The notes: generated by a model not told the origin, from the sequence alone. A stretch of DNA of 51,398 nucleotides from Brevundimonas sp. AAP58 (GCF_001295975.1 NZ_LJHU01000015.1:1-51398), one strand, 5' to 3'. Positions 1 to 10,188 are shown, counted from the stretch's first letter. Made by a program: numbers and translations.

Positions 1-1086
<1,086 letters not shown>

Positions 1087-1130
1087 TCAGAGTGATGCGG
1101 AACGCTAGTCCCGATGGCTACTCAAGACAA

Positions 1131-1167
1131 ATCGATTATAGTTCCGCTTGGGATAAGTCTTATCTAT
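1131..1167. promoter_or_regulatory. Candidate OxyR binding site upstream of katG
   Basis: The OxyR consensus is two tandem ATAGnTnnnAnCTAT half-sites spaced 22 bp apart, 37 bp in all. Here 1153-1167 reads ATAAGTCTTATCTAT, which matches one half-site with a single change. Exactly 22 bp upstream, 1131-1145 (ATCGATTATAGTTCC) keeps ATnG, the T and the A but has a poor CTAT. The site lies 63-99 bp upstream of the katG start codon. The match is seen directly; the OxyR assignment is inferred, since no oxyR gene is in the window. Confidence 0.6.
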
Positions 1168-1255
1168 GAATGTCCGCCGCGTTCCTCGATCCGCGCGTCG
1201 CATGCTAACCGCTGATCTTCCTCGCTGATGCAGCAGCAGAGAGTGGGGGCGGCCG

Positions 1256-2359
1256 TTGAAGGGGGCAGACGGGGTGACGCGGCGACAGGTCATGTTCATT
1301 CACGGGTATGACCCGCGCGGCCCTGCGCCCTATCACGCCCTGATGTCCGAACAGGCTGTTCCAGGCGCCTTCACGGTCACGCCCCGTTCGGGATCCCGCT
1401 GGACCCTGTCCGTCGACTGGCCAGAGGGCAGGGCTGAGTCGGCGTTCGAGGTCCTTCGGTGGGACGACGTCGTTCGGAACTTCTGGCTTCGTGGCGCATC
1501 CGCCCGCTCGCTGTCGTGGCGCTACCTGCCGGCCTATCTGCGCTCTGGCATCCTCGCCGGGGCGGCCCGGGAGAACAGGCCTCTCTTCCTCGCACTGCTG
1601 ATGCCTGCCCTGGTGGGAATAGTCTTTGTGGCCTCGCTGCTGGTTGCGACGGCGGCGGCCGTCGTCTTGGCGGCGTCGCTGATCGGTGCCGTGGGGGGGG
1701 ATTCGCGCCTCGGGCTTTCGGCCATCGCCCTGATGCTGGCGGGTCCTGGATTATGGCAGGCGGTGCGAGCGAGGATCGACCTCGACTGGCTCAGCCAGTG
1801 CTTCGACGTGCTGGTTCGATTCCGGGCCATGCCGCAGGCCCGCGAGGCGAAACTGGACGCCATGGCCGAGCGGATCGTCCAGGTCGGCCGGGACGCCCCG
1901 TCCGACCCCCTGATCGTGGTCGGCCACAGCATCGGCACGGTCATGGCGGTCGCCGCCCTGTCCCGGGCTCTGACACGGGATCCCCTTCTGGGCCGCCGGG
2001 TCTCGCTGGTGACGCTGGGTCAGTGTCTGGCCGTGTACACCCGTCTCGGCGGCGACCCGGGCTGGGCGCGGGACCTGGATATACTGGTCAGATCGGATGT
2101 CGCCTGGACCGATGTGACCTCGCCGGCGGACGCGGCTTCGTCGGGGCGTTGGCACCCCCTCCGGTTCAGCCCGCATGAGGCCGCGGCGGGCCGTGTCAAG
2201 GTGACCTCGCCCCGCTTTCACCAGGCGCTGAGCCCCGATCGTCTCGCGCGGCTGAGACGGGATCCGTACGCCTATCATTTCCAGTATCTGCGGCTGTCCG
2301 ACAGCCCCGAGATCTATGACATCCGGCGTCTGATCGTCGGTCCGCCGGTGCCGGTCTGA
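1256..2359 (+). CDS. Alpha/beta-hydrolase-like membrane protein of unknown substrate
   Basis: This is a 367-residue protein. It opens with a conserved-looking VMFIHGYDPRG segment near residue 12, the typical oxyanion-hole region of alpha/beta hydrolases. It has the nucleophile-elbow motif GHSIG at residues 222-226, with Ser224 as the presumed nucleophile. Two hydrophobic segments at about residues 108-145 and 152-170 suggest membrane attachment between the two halves of the fold. The start is uncertain: TTG at 1256 has GGGGG six bases upstream, GTG at 1274 also has GGGGG upstream, and ATG at 1292 has a weaker site. Its TGA overlaps the ATG of the P450 gene (TGATG), so the two are probably translated together. 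A role in releasing or modifying an ester substrate of the P450 is plausible but not shown. I do not recognise a named family. Confidence 0.75.
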   Translation: MKGADGVTRRQVMFIHGYDPRGPAPYHALMSEQAVPGAFTVTPRSGSRWTLSVDWPEGRAESAFEVLRWDDVVRNFWLRGASARSLSWRYLPAYLRSGILAGAARENRPLFLALLMPALVGIVFVASLLVATAAAVVLAASLIGAVGGDSRLGLSAIALMLAGPGLWQAVRARIDLDWLSQCFDVLVRFRAMPQAREAKLDAMAERIVQVGRDAPSDPLIVVGHSIGTVMAVAALSRALTRDPLLGRRVSLVTLGQCLAVYTRLGGDPGWARDLDILVRSDVAWTDVTSPADAASSGRWHPLRFSPHEAAAGRVKVTSPRFHQALSPDRLARLRRDPYAYHFQYLRLSDSPEIYDIRRLIVGPPVPV

Positions 2360-3756
2360 TGGCGCTGTTCACGCCGCCCAAGCCCGATCCGCTGCCCGAG
2401 CGTCCTGGTCTGATCAGGCGCGCGCGCCTGATCGCCCATTCCAGCCTCGCCATCCTCCAGGGGGGCAGCTACGGCACGCCCAAGGTCGGCCGGATGGGAC
2501 TGCCGAAGCTGCCCGGACACCGAAAGCGCTGGGTCTATCAGGTCCGTGATCCGGCCCGCGTTCGCGAGATGCTGGTGACCCGGGTCGACGCCTTTCCAAA
2601 GGCCGGGCTGATGGGCTGGATGCTGCGCCCCCTGACCGGCGAGAGCATCTTCACGACCAATGGCGAGGTCTGGCGCCGCCAGAGGCGACTGGTCGACCCG
2701 GCGCTGGAGCAGGCGCGCGTGCGCGACAGCTTCTCGCGCATGCGCGATGCGGCCGAAAGCGCCCTGACCCGGCTCAGGGCAGCGGCGTCGGCCCATGGGG
2801 CGGTGGCCGTGGACGACGAGATGACGCTGTTCGCCGCGGACGTCATCTTCCGCACCATCTTCTCCGAGCCGATCGATCCGGCCGAGGCGAAGGAGGCGGT
2901 GGACGCCTTCGAGCGCTTCCAGGCCCTCGCCTATGCCCATGGCATGTTCGGGCTCGCCGGGGTGCCGGAATGGCTGATGCCGGGGACCTGGTCCCGAATC
3001 CGCGCGGGCAAGCGCCTTCGGCGGGTGCTGAAGCGACCGCTGGACCGCCGTCTGGCGCGGATCGCCGCGGGCGAGAGCCCGCCCGCCGACATTCTCACCA
3101 GCCTGATGACCTCTCGTGATCCGGACACCGGCAGCGTCTTCGCGCCGGAGGAGTTGCTGGACCAGGTCGCCATGCTCTTCCTCGCGGGTCATGAAACCTC
3201 GGCCAGCGCCCTGGCCTGGGCGCTCTATCTTCTGTCCGAAGCGCCGGATGTGCAGGCCCGGGCGCGCGAGGAGGTGATCGCGACGGTCGGAACTGGCCCG
3301 ATCGCTTTCGAGCACATGAAGCGCCTGGATCGGGTCCGGAACGTCTTTCGCGAAGCGCTCAGGCTCTATCCTCCGGTGACCACGGTGGTCAGGGAATGCG
3401 TGCGCCCGGAGCCCATGGGGCGCAATGAAGCCCAGCCCGGCGATCCTCTGTTCATCACGCCCTGGGTCCTGCATCGCCTGTCGGATGTCTGGAGCCATCC
3501 CGATGCCTTCGATCCGGATCGTTTCGAGACGGCGGAGGGGCGAGAGGCGGTGCGTCAGGCCTATCTGCCGTTCAGCGTCGGTCCCCGGGTCTGTCCGGGC
3601 GCCGCCTTCGCCTTGCAGGAGGCGACCCTGATGCTGGCGCTGATCCTGCGGGACTTCGAACTGACCCGGGCCGAAGAGGCGAGGCCGCCCGAGCCGGTCG
3701 CCAAACTCACCCTCAGGTCAGCGACCGGCGTCACCGTCCGCCTGAAGCGGTTGTGA
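2359..3756 (+). CDS. Cytochrome P450
   Basis: This haem-thiolate monooxygenase of 465 residues has all the signature motifs. The I-helix oxygen-activation motif AGHETSA is at about residues 276-282, the K-helix ExxR is EALR starting near residue 332, and the haem-binding loop FSVGPRVCPG spans residues 405-414 with Cys412 as the iron ligand. No N-terminal membrane anchor is evident, so it should be a soluble bacterial class I type that needs separate redox partners; none is encoded nearby. The start codon overlaps the stop of the upstream hydrolase, which indicates translational coupling. The 3' end overlaps the convergent SRPBCC gene by 39 bp. The substrate cannot be told from the sequence; fatty acids, terpenes or alkyl compounds are all possible. 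Confidence 0.95.
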   Translation: MALFTPPKPDPLPERPGLIRRARLIAHSSLAILQGGSYGTPKVGRMGLPKLPGHRKRWVYQVRDPARVREMLVTRVDAFPKAGLMGWMLRPLTGESIFTTNGEVWRRQRRLVDPALEQARVRDSFSRMRDAAESALTRLRAAASAHGAVAVDDEMTLFAADVIFRTIFSEPIDPAEAKEAVDAFERFQALAYAHGMFGLAGVPEWLMPGTWSRIRAGKRLRRVLKRPLDRRLARIAAGESPPADILTSLMTSRDPDTGSVFAPEELLDQVAMLFLAGHETSASALAWALYLLSEAPDVQARAREEVIATVGTGPIAFEHMKRLDRVRNVFREALRLYPPVTTVVRECVRPEPMGRNEAQPGDPLFITPWVLHRLSDVWSHPDAFDPDRFETAEGREAVRQAYLPFSVGPRVCPGAAFALQEATLMLALILRDFELTRAEEARPPEPVAKLTLRSATGVTVRLKRL

Positions 3757-4272
3757 CGCCTGGGACAGGTGGTCGGCCAGCCGTCCGAACTGCTGCTCCA
3801 TGACGGCATGGACTGGTTCGGCCATCGCCCCTGATCCGGAACCGTCGACGACGAAGGTCCAGCGCAGGCGTCGCATCGGCTGGCCCTCGACCGGCGCCCA
3901 GCTCAGGGTCAGCACGGCTTGCGCGCCGATCCCCCGAAGCGGGCCGAACGGCGCGTCGAACTGCGCCATGCTCCGGGCTGGCCAGACCAGCACGGCCTCC
4001 GCATGCTTGACGCCGCCGCCCGGCAGGGCCTCGCACCAGCAGCCGCCGGGCCGCAGATCGAGGCTGATGTTGGCTGCGTCGCCGGAATAGGTATGGGCGC
4101 TGCTCCACCACCGTTCCGGATGGGCGACGGCTTCGAGGATCGCCTCGGGCGAGGCGGCGACCGTTCGTTCGAAGGCCAGGGTGAAGGCGGTCTCGCTGCG
4201 CGACACGATTTCGGCGTTCGCGGGGGCGGCGAGCAGGCTCAGGCCGAGGCCGATCAGGGCAAGTCGAAACAT
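3718..4272 (-). CDS. Exported SRPBCC (START/AHSA1-like) domain protein
   Basis: This 184-residue protein starts with a clear signal peptide (MFRLALIGLGLSLLAAPANA, cleavage after ANA). The rest resembles the SRPBCC ligand-binding fold: an N-terminal strand with TVAASPEAILEAVAHPERWW, typical of the polyketide-cyclase/AHSA1 group, and a C-terminal helix ending in LADHLSQ. The ATG at 4272 has a good GGAGG ribosome site. A longer reading frame exists upstream, but the signal peptide fixes the start here. The last 39 bases overlap the end of the convergent P450 gene. The ligand is unknown. Export of an SRPBCC protein suggests it binds a hydrophobic compound in the periplasm. Confidence 0.8.
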   Translation of the reverse strand: MFRLALIGLGLSLLAAPANAEIVSRSETAFTLAFERTVAASPEAILEAVAHPERWWSSAHTYSGDAANISLDLRPGGCWCEALPGGGVKHAEAVLVWPARSMAQFDAPFGPLRGIGAQAVLTLSWAPVEGQPMRRLRWTFVVDGSGSGAMAEPVHAVMEQQFGRLADHLSQASQPLQADGDAGR

Positions 4273-4374
4273 GGCGGATCCTCCGGGTGGCAGGGGGCGC
4301 TCCCAGCGTCTCTGCGTCAAGGCTGTCGAGCGATGCGACCGTTTCTGACGTGTTGGCCTGATAGGGTTGCCACC

Positions 4375-4893
4375 ATGACCAGCGATATCGCCACGTCTGA
4401 ATTCTCCGATGCCTGTTCGTCCTCCCCGTCGGAGGCCCTTTGGGACGCCGTCCGCGACGCCTATCTGGCCGGGGCCACCGTCGCCAGCCTGCGCGAGGAC
4501 TTCGGCATCCCGTCCTCGACCTTCTACAAGCGGGCGGGCCGCGAGGGCTGGCTGCATCGGCCCCGGGCCATGCCAGAGGACGCCCCACTGGACCTCGACG
4601 CCCCGCTCGCCGAGCCGCAGGCCATGCTGGACCTGGCCTGGCGCCGACTGTCCCATGCGCTCGACCAGGGCCGCTCCGCCGATGCCCTGCGCTGGATGCG
4701 CATCCATGATGGGCTCAAGGCCCGCGTCGCGACCGCTCCCGCCGCCGTCTCGCAAGGCGCTCGCGAAAGGCCGTCGGCATCGATCGTGGAGAAAGTGGAG
4801 ACTGTTTTTCAGGATTCCACGACCCCGGCCGCTCGTCCGCCACTGAACCGCGCCGAACGCCGACGCCTGGCCCGCCTCGGCGGCGGCCCCTGA
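4375..4893 (+). CDS. Helix-turn-helix protein of unknown function
   Basis: This 172-residue protein has an N-terminal helix-turn-helix: the segment from WDAVRDAYLAGATV through SLREDFGIPSSTFYKRA to REGW at about residues 22-60 is typical of small-terminase/transposase-type DNA-binding helices. A second segment (LDLAWRRLSHALDQGRSADAL, here split into two helices) looks like a helical repeat. The C-terminus ends with a basic RAERRRLARLGGG tail. No phage genes lie nearby, so this is more likely a host regulator or a small nucleoid-associated protein than a terminase subunit. It converges on murI with a gap of four bases between the stop codons. Confidence 0.6.
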   Translation: MTSDIATSEFSDACSSSPSEALWDAVRDAYLAGATVASLREDFGIPSSTFYKRAGREGWLHRPRAMPEDAPLDLDAPLAEPQAMLDLAWRRLSHALDQGRSADALRWMRIHDGLKARVATAPAAVSQGARERPSASIVEKVETVFQDSTTPAARPPLNRAERRRLARLGGGP

Positions 4894-4897
4894 TCGT

Positions 4898-5749
4898 TCA
4901 GGCGGCTTCGAAGCTCAATGGCGCGCCCCAGAACTGGCTGACCAGGTCAGACTGCGGCCCCGGCTTGCCCGTCGTCAGGAAGGTGCGCCGCCCGTTGTCG
5001 CCAAGCCCGTATTCAGGATGGCGCTGGAAGTAGCGATCCAGCGCGTCGGCCACGGCACTGGGCTGATGGATCACCGGCGTCCCTTCCGGGAGCGCCGCTG
5101 CGAAGATGTCGGCTACGATCTCATAATGGGTGCAGCCCAGGATGGCCTTGTCCGGATGCCGCCCGATCCGCCGCCGCAGCGCATCGACGTGATCGCGCAC
5201 CACGACCGTCAGCTCAGCCGTCGGGGCCCCCAGTTCGATCAGCCCGGCCAGGCCGGGGCAGGGCTCGGAGAAGACCGCCAGGTCCTCGCGCCGCTTGTCG
5301 ATCTCGATCTCATAGACCCGGCTCATGGCGGTCGCGGCGGTGCAGAAGACGCCGGTGATCTCCAGCGCCTCGATCTTGTCGCCGCGCCGTTCGGCCTCAT
5401 AGGTCCAGGGCAGGCCCGTCGCCGCCTCGATGGTCGGGACGATGATGCCCAGCACATTGACCGGGCGGCCATGGCGCGCCCGCGCCTCGGGCACCCAGGT
5501 CTGCTGCAGCCGGCGAAGCGCGATGGCCGACGCCGTATTGCAGGCCAGCACGATCACGCTGGCTCCGGCCTCGAACAGGCGTTCGCACCCCGCGCGGGTC
5601 AGGTCGACGATCTCCTCGCCGCCGCGTCCGCCATAGGGGGCATGGGCCTGGTCGGCCAGGTAGATGAAGTCCCGCCCGGGGAACCGCCGTGTCAGTTCGC
5701 GGTGGACCGTCAGCCCGCCCACGCCGCTGTCGAAAACGCCTATCGCCAT
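4898..5749 (-). CDS. murI: Glutamate racemase
   Basis: This cofactor-independent racemase makes D-glutamate for peptidoglycan from L-glutamate. The 283-residue protein has the N-terminal GVFDSGVGGLTV motif, the first catalytic cysteine in LACNTASA and the second in GCTHYE, each placed as in the family. The reading frame extends 31 codons upstream, but the start at 5749 places MAIGVFDSGVGG at the N-terminus, as in other MurI proteins. The gene is transcribed towards the helix-turn-helix gene, and nothing else of the cell-wall pathway is adjacent. Confidence 0.95.
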   Translation of the reverse strand: MAIGVFDSGVGGLTVHRELTRRFPGRDFIYLADQAHAPYGGRGGEEIVDLTRAGCERLFEAGASVIVLACNTASAIALRRLQQTWVPEARARHGRPVNVLGIIVPTIEAATGLPWTYEAERRGDKIEALEITGVFCTAATAMSRVYEIEIDKRREDLAVFSEPCPGLAGLIELGAPTAELTVVVRDHVDALRRRIGRHPDKAILGCTHYEIVADIFAAALPEGTPVIHQPSAVADALDRYFQRHPEYGLGDNGRRTFLTTGKPGPQSDLVSQFWGAPLSFEAA

Positions 5750-5927
5750 GTCGCAGGCTCTACGGCCTCGCCCGGAAAAGTGTAAGCGGTTTTCCACCAA
5801 GGCGAGGCCCAACGAGGGGCCGCCGCTTGCCTTGTCGTCCAACGGGATTACAGGTCGTTCATGTGACGGTCATGCGAACCTGGCCTAGGGTGCGTTCACG
5901 TCCAAGACCCATGAACAGGATGTTCCC

Positions 5928-8099
5928 ATGCATAGACGCCAGCTTCTTGTCGGAGGCGCGAGCCTGATGGCCCTTTCGGGCTGCGCCAGCGCCAGCGCCG
6001 GGGCCATGGGCGGTGGAGCCGCCGCCACCGCCGACGAACTCGCCATCGCCAGGGCCGTGCTGCCGACGCAGACGCCGCGCGCCGAACTGCTCCAGCCCTG
6101 GACCGGTCCCTACGGGGGCGTTCCGCCCTGGCCGTCGGTGACGGCCGACAAGCTGCGGGCCGCCATCCTCGAGGGCATCGAGTTGCAGCGCGCCGAGATC
6201 GCCGCCATCGCCAACAACCCCGAGCCGCCCACCTTCGCCAATACCATGGTCGCCATGCAGCTGGCCGGCGAGCCGCTGGATCGGGCCACCTCGATCTTTG
6301 GCGTGATGACCTCCAACATCGGCTCGGACGATTACCAGGCGGTCGCCACCGAGGTTTCGCCTGTGCTGTCGGCGGCGGGTGACGAGATCACCTTCAACGA
6401 GGCGCTCTTCCGGCGCATCCGCACGGTCGCCGACAACGCCCGCGCGGCCGGTCTGACCCCTGAGCAGACCCGCGTGGCCGAACGCAGCCGCGACGCCTTC
6501 ATCAGGAACGGTGCCGCGCTCGACGCCGCTGGCAAGGCGGAACTGGGCCGGATCAACACCGCGCTCGCCAACGCCTTCACCACCTTTGGCCAACGGGTCG
6601 TCGCCGACGAGAACACCTGGACCCTGATCGCCAACGAGGCGGGCGTCGCGGGTCTGCCCGAGTCCAACAAGGCCGCCGCCGCCGGGGCCGCGCGCTCGCG
6701 CAACCTGCAGGGCTGGGCCATCGTCAACACCCGCTCCAGCGTCGATCCCTTCCTGACCTTCGCCGACGACCGGGGCCTGCGCGAACAGGTCTGGCGCAAG
6801 TTCGTGAACCGCGGCGACAACGGCGACCGCAACGACACCAACGCCATCATCGCCGAGATCGTGCGCCTGCGCGCCGAGCGGGCGCGTCTGCTGGGCTACG
6901 CCAACCATGCGGAGTGGCGCATGCAGGACACCATGGCCGGCACCCCTGCCGCCGCCATGGAACTGATGATGCGTGTCTGGGAACCGGCCAAGGCGCGGGT
7001 GACGCAAGAGGTCGCCGACATGCGCGAGATCGCCGGTCACGACATCGAGCCGTGGGACTACCTCTACTACGCCGAGAAGGTCCGCAAGGCGAAGTACGAC
7101 CTCGATCAGAACGAGCTGAAGCCGTACTTCGAGCTGAACGCGGTCAAGCGCGGGGCCTTCTACATGGCCGAGCGCCTGTACGGCTTCACCTTCACCCCGG
7201 TGCCGGCCGGCAGCGTTCCGGGCTTCCATCCGGACGTCGAGGTGTTCGAGGTCAAGAACAAGTCGGATGGCAGCCACGTCGGCTTGTTCTACTCCGACGA
7301 CTTCGCCCGTGCGGGCAAGCGGTCGGGGGCCTGGATGACCAGCTACCGTCTGGCCTGGGGCTATGAAGGCGGCGGCAACAAGCTGGTGTCGAACAACAAC
7401 AACTTCGTGAAGGCGGATGCCGGCCAGCCGATCCTGATCTCGCTGGACGATGCCGAGACCCTGTTCCACGAGTTTGGCCACGCCCTGCACTACCTGTCCT
7501 ATCAGGTCCGCTACCCGGCCCTGGGCACGACGCCGCGCGACTACGTCGAGTATCCGTCGCAGGTGCACGAGCACTGGGTGCTGAGCCGGCCGATCCTGGA
7601 TGGCTTCATGAAGCACTACCAGACCGGCGAGCCCATGCCGCAGGCGCTGGTGGACAAGGTCGAGGCGGCCGCGACCTTCAACCAGGGCTATGCCACGGTC
7701 AGCTATCTGTCTTCGGCCCTGGTCGACATGGACCTGCACACCCGCGCCACGCCGCCGACCGACATCGACGCCTTCGAGCGCGAGAGCCTGGCCCGCTACG
7801 GCATGCCCAGGGAAATCGTGATGCGGCACCGCCTGCCGCAGTTCAACCACCTGTTCACGTCCGACGCCTACTCGGCCGGCTACTACAGCTATCTGTGGTC
7901 CGAGGTGATGGACGCCGACACCTGGGCCTACTTCGAGGAGTCGGGCGACGTCTTCAATCCGGACATCGCCGCCCGCTACAAGTCGATCATCCTTGCGGAA
8001 GGCAATGCGTCGGATCGCGGCGAGGCCTATCGCCGGTTCCGCGGCCGCAATCCGGACGTGGCGGCCCTGCTGCGCGTGCGCGGATTTCCGGTGAGCTGA
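5928..8099 (+). CDS. Secreted M3 family zinc metallopeptidase (oligopeptidase/Dcp-like)
   Basis: This 723-residue protein has a lipoprotein-type signal with a twin-arginine look (HRRQLLVGG, then lipobox LSGC), so it is probably anchored on the periplasmic side. The zinc site is HEFGH at about residues 514-518, and the third ligand is probably the Glu of DYVEYPSQ, some 30 residues on. The spacing matches the thimet oligopeptidase/peptidyl-dipeptidase family (M3). It should cleave short peptides released in the envelope. The gene stands alone and is followed by two hairpins (8111-8131 and 8161-8192). A long antisense reading frame covers it but encodes nothing recognisable. Confidence 0.9.
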   Translation: MHRRQLLVGGASLMALSGCASASAGAMGGGAAATADELAIARAVLPTQTPRAELLQPWTGPYGGVPPWPSVTADKLRAAILEGIELQRAEIAAIANNPEPPTFANTMVAMQLAGEPLDRATSIFGVMTSNIGSDDYQAVATEVSPVLSAAGDEITFNEALFRRIRTVADNARAAGLTPEQTRVAERSRDAFIRNGAALDAAGKAELGRINTALANAFTTFGQRVVADENTWTLIANEAGVAGLPESNKAAAAGAARSRNLQGWAIVNTRSSVDPFLTFADDRGLREQVWRKFVNRGDNGDRNDTNAIIAEIVRLRAERARLLGYANHAEWRMQDTMAGTPAAAMELMMRVWEPAKARVTQEVADMREIAGHDIEPWDYLYYAEKVRKAKYDLDQNELKPYFELNAVKRGAFYMAERLYGFTFTPVPAGSVPGFHPDVEVFEVKNKSDGSHVGLFYSDDFARAGKRSGAWMTSYRLAWGYEGGGNKLVSNNNNFVKADAGQPILISLDDAETLFHEFGHALHYLSYQVRYPALGTTPRDYVEYPSQVHEHWVLSRPILDGFMKHYQTGEPMPQALVDKVEAAATFNQGYATVSYLSSALVDMDLHTRATPPTDIDAFERESLARYGMPREIVMRHRLPQFNHLFTSDAYSAGYYSYLWSEVMDADTWAYFEESGDVFNPDIAARYKSIILAEGNASDRGEAYRRFRGRNPDVAALLRVRGFPVS

Positions 8100-8160
8100 C
8101 GTTGGAGATCGAGCCGGTTGTTCGCCGGCTCCATCCCCGCTCACCTGATCGATGATGTGA

Positions 8161-8192
8161 AGCCGTCGCGGTTCAGGCCGCGACGGCTTTTT
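8161..8192 (+). terminator. Rho-independent terminator of the M3 peptidase gene
   Basis: An 11-bp perfect stem (8161-8171 with 8178-8188) has a six-base loop and is followed by a run of five T. The loop holds the stop codon (8173-8175) of the convergent histidine kinase, so the 3' arm and T-run are coding sequence on the other strand. A second hairpin without a T-run lies just before it at 8111-8131 (7-bp stem). Confidence 0.85.
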
Positions 8193-10122
8193 CTTCGGAC
8201 GGACGGGCGTGTTCGGCGATGGCGGCGAACAGGGCGCGCGGATCGATGGGCTTGGCCACATGGCCCTGCATGCCCGCTGCGCGGCACTGGTCGATCTGCT
8301 CGGGCAGGACGTTGGCGGTCAGGGCGATGATCGGGGTCCGGGCCGCAGGTCCCGGCAGGCCGCGTATGGCGCGGGCCGCCGAGGGGCCGTCCATGACGGG
8401 CATCTGCATATCCATCAGGATGAGGTCATAGGCCTCGGCCTGGAGGGCCAGGACGGCTTCCTCGCCGTTCTCGACGACGTCCAGCTCGATATCGAGCGGG
8501 GCGGTCAGGGCCGTGATCAATGCCCGGTTGGCGGCGTTGTCCTCGGCCAGAAGGACGCGCAGCCGGCGGTCCGGCGTCACGGTGTCCGGGGCGCGATGGC
8601 TGTCCGCCGGGCTTTCGGCCGACCGCAGCGGCACGCGGAAGCGGAAGGTCGAGCCGGAGTGTCCGTCGCTTTCCGCGCCAATCTCGCCACCCATCATCTC
8701 CACCAGGCGTCGGGAGATAGCCAGGCCCAGCCCGGTCCCGCCGTAGCGTCGAGACACCGACCCGTCCGCCTGGGTGAAGCGATCGAACATCTGGTCGATC
8801 TGGGCCGGATCCAGGCCCACGCCGGTATCGCGGACCTCGACCTTCAGCCACGAGTGGCCCGCCTCGGGTTCGACCTGCAGGGTCAAGGCGACCTCGCCGC
8901 GCTCGGTGAACTTCACGGCGTTGGAGACAAGGTTCAGCAACACCTGACGCAGCCTGGCCGCGTCACCGGCGAGCCAGACGCCGTTGGGGGCCTCACAGGT
9001 CAGGCGCAGACCCTTGTCCTCCGCCTGGCCGCTGAGCAGGGCAGTCACGCCCTGGCCGAGGTCGGCGATCGAGAACGGCTCCTCCGTGAGGCTCAGCGCC
9101 CCGGCCTCCAGCTTGGAAAAGTCCAGAATGTCGTTGACCACGGCCAGAAGCGTTTCACCGGCCGTACGGATGAGGTCGAGGTGCTTGCGGTCCTTGTCCG
9201 ACAGACCGCCGTCCTGGCCCACAAGGCGGGAAAAGCCGAGGATGCTGGTCAGGGGCGTGCGCAGTTCATGGCTCATGTTGGCCAGGAATTCGCTCTTGGC
9301 GCGCGAGGCGGCCTCGGCGTCCTGACGGGCCTGAATCAGGGCCGCTTCGGCCTCCTTGCGTGCCGTGATGTCTCGAACGACGTCGACGATCTCGGTCAGT
9401 TCGCCGGCCCCGTTCAGGACCAGGCGCGGGTTGGCCTCGAGCCAGACCAGATGGCCGTCCTTGTGGCGGCCTCGATACTCATAGCCTGTCGGGCTGATCA
9501 GCTCGCCGCGCGCGATCCGCTCCTGCAACAGCGCACGGATGCGGATCACGTCCTCCTCGACGACGATGTCGGCCGGGGCCATGCCGACGATCTCTGTCGG
9601 CGAGTAACCCAGGACAGCGCGCGATGCCGGGGAGGCGAAGGTGATGCCGCTGTCCATCCGGCTGCGGATGACCATGTCGGAGGTGTGCTCGGCCACGAAG
9701 CGGAAGGCGCGCTCGCTTTCGAACAGCTCACGGTCGTCGACATGGTCGGTGACGTCGAACGACATGCCGAAGATCCAGCGACGGCCCTCCGCGTCCGGGG
9801 GCTGGCGCTGGCCCCAGTTGACGACCTGGCGGTATTCACCAGACGGCCGGATGATGCGGTAGCGGATCTGGACCTTTTCGTCGGTCTCGAACATCCGCCG
9901 CCACGACCGCCCGACGAGGTTGGTGTCGTCCGGATGGTAAAGCCGGAAGATCTGGTCGCGCGTCGGCACCCCGCCGGCGGGGTCGAGGCCGGCGATCTCG
10001 TACATGCCCGGCGACCACCAGGTCGTCTCGGGATCGAGAATCCGCCACCAGCCCACGCCCATCCCCTGAAGGCCAGCGAGAGCGATGGCGAGCGAGTCTC
10101 GATCACTGGTCTGGATCGTCAT
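8173..10122 (-). CDS. Hybrid sensor histidine kinase (PAS-PAS-HisKA-HATPase-REC)
   Basis: This 649-residue cytoplasmic kinase has no membrane segment. Two PAS domains cover roughly residues 15-130 and 135-255; the first contains a WWSPGMYEIAGLDP-type opening. HisKA follows with the phospho-acceptor His in FLANMSHELRTPL at about residues 283-295. The ATPase domain has the N-box around NLVSNAVKFTE, the G1 box DTGVGL and the G2 box GGTGLGL. The C-terminal receiver domain has LLAEDN and the phospho-acceptor Asp in LILMDMQMP. Phosphate should pass from the His to the fused receiver and then to a separate Hpt protein, which is not encoded here. The signal is unknown. The stop codon sits in the loop of the opposing gene's terminator. 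Confidence 0.93.
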   Translation of the reverse strand: MTIQTSDRDSLAIALAGLQGMGVGWWRILDPETTWWSPGMYEIAGLDPAGGVPTRDQIFRLYHPDDTNLVGRSWRRMFETDEKVQIRYRIIRPSGEYRQVVNWGQRQPPDAEGRRWIFGMSFDVTDHVDDRELFESERAFRFVAEHTSDMVIRSRMDSGITFASPASRAVLGYSPTEIVGMAPADIVVEEDVIRIRALLQERIARGELISPTGYEYRGRHKDGHLVWLEANPRLVLNGAGELTEIVDVVRDITARKEAEAALIQARQDAEAASRAKSEFLANMSHELRTPLTSILGFSRLVGQDGGLSDKDRKHLDLIRTAGETLLAVVNDILDFSKLEAGALSLTEEPFSIADLGQGVTALLSGQAEDKGLRLTCEAPNGVWLAGDAARLRQVLLNLVSNAVKFTERGEVALTLQVEPEAGHSWLKVEVRDTGVGLDPAQIDQMFDRFTQADGSVSRRYGGTGLGLAISRRLVEMMGGEIGAESDGHSGSTFRFRVPLRSAESPADSHRAPDTVTPDRRLRVLLAEDNAANRALITALTAPLDIELDVVENGEEAVLALQAEAYDLILMDMQMPVMDGPSAARAIRGLPGPAARTPIIALTANVLPEQIDQCRAAGMQGHVAKPIDPRALFAAIAEHARPSEEKAVAA

Positions 10123-10188
10123 GGGCGCCCCTCAAGCGAAGGGCGCATCCTGAACGAAAATGGCTGCTATCCGGTGAACGCGGATTCT

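Noticed and set aside
4375..4893. Phage terminase small subunit
   Set aside because: The helix-turn-helix is similar, but no phage gene is near, and the C-terminus is unlike a terminase.
5859..8261. A very long open frame antisense to the M3 peptidase gene
   Set aside because: The translation is a low-complexity mix of Val, Gly, Arg and Ala with no domain. Such frames are expected opposite GC-rich genes.
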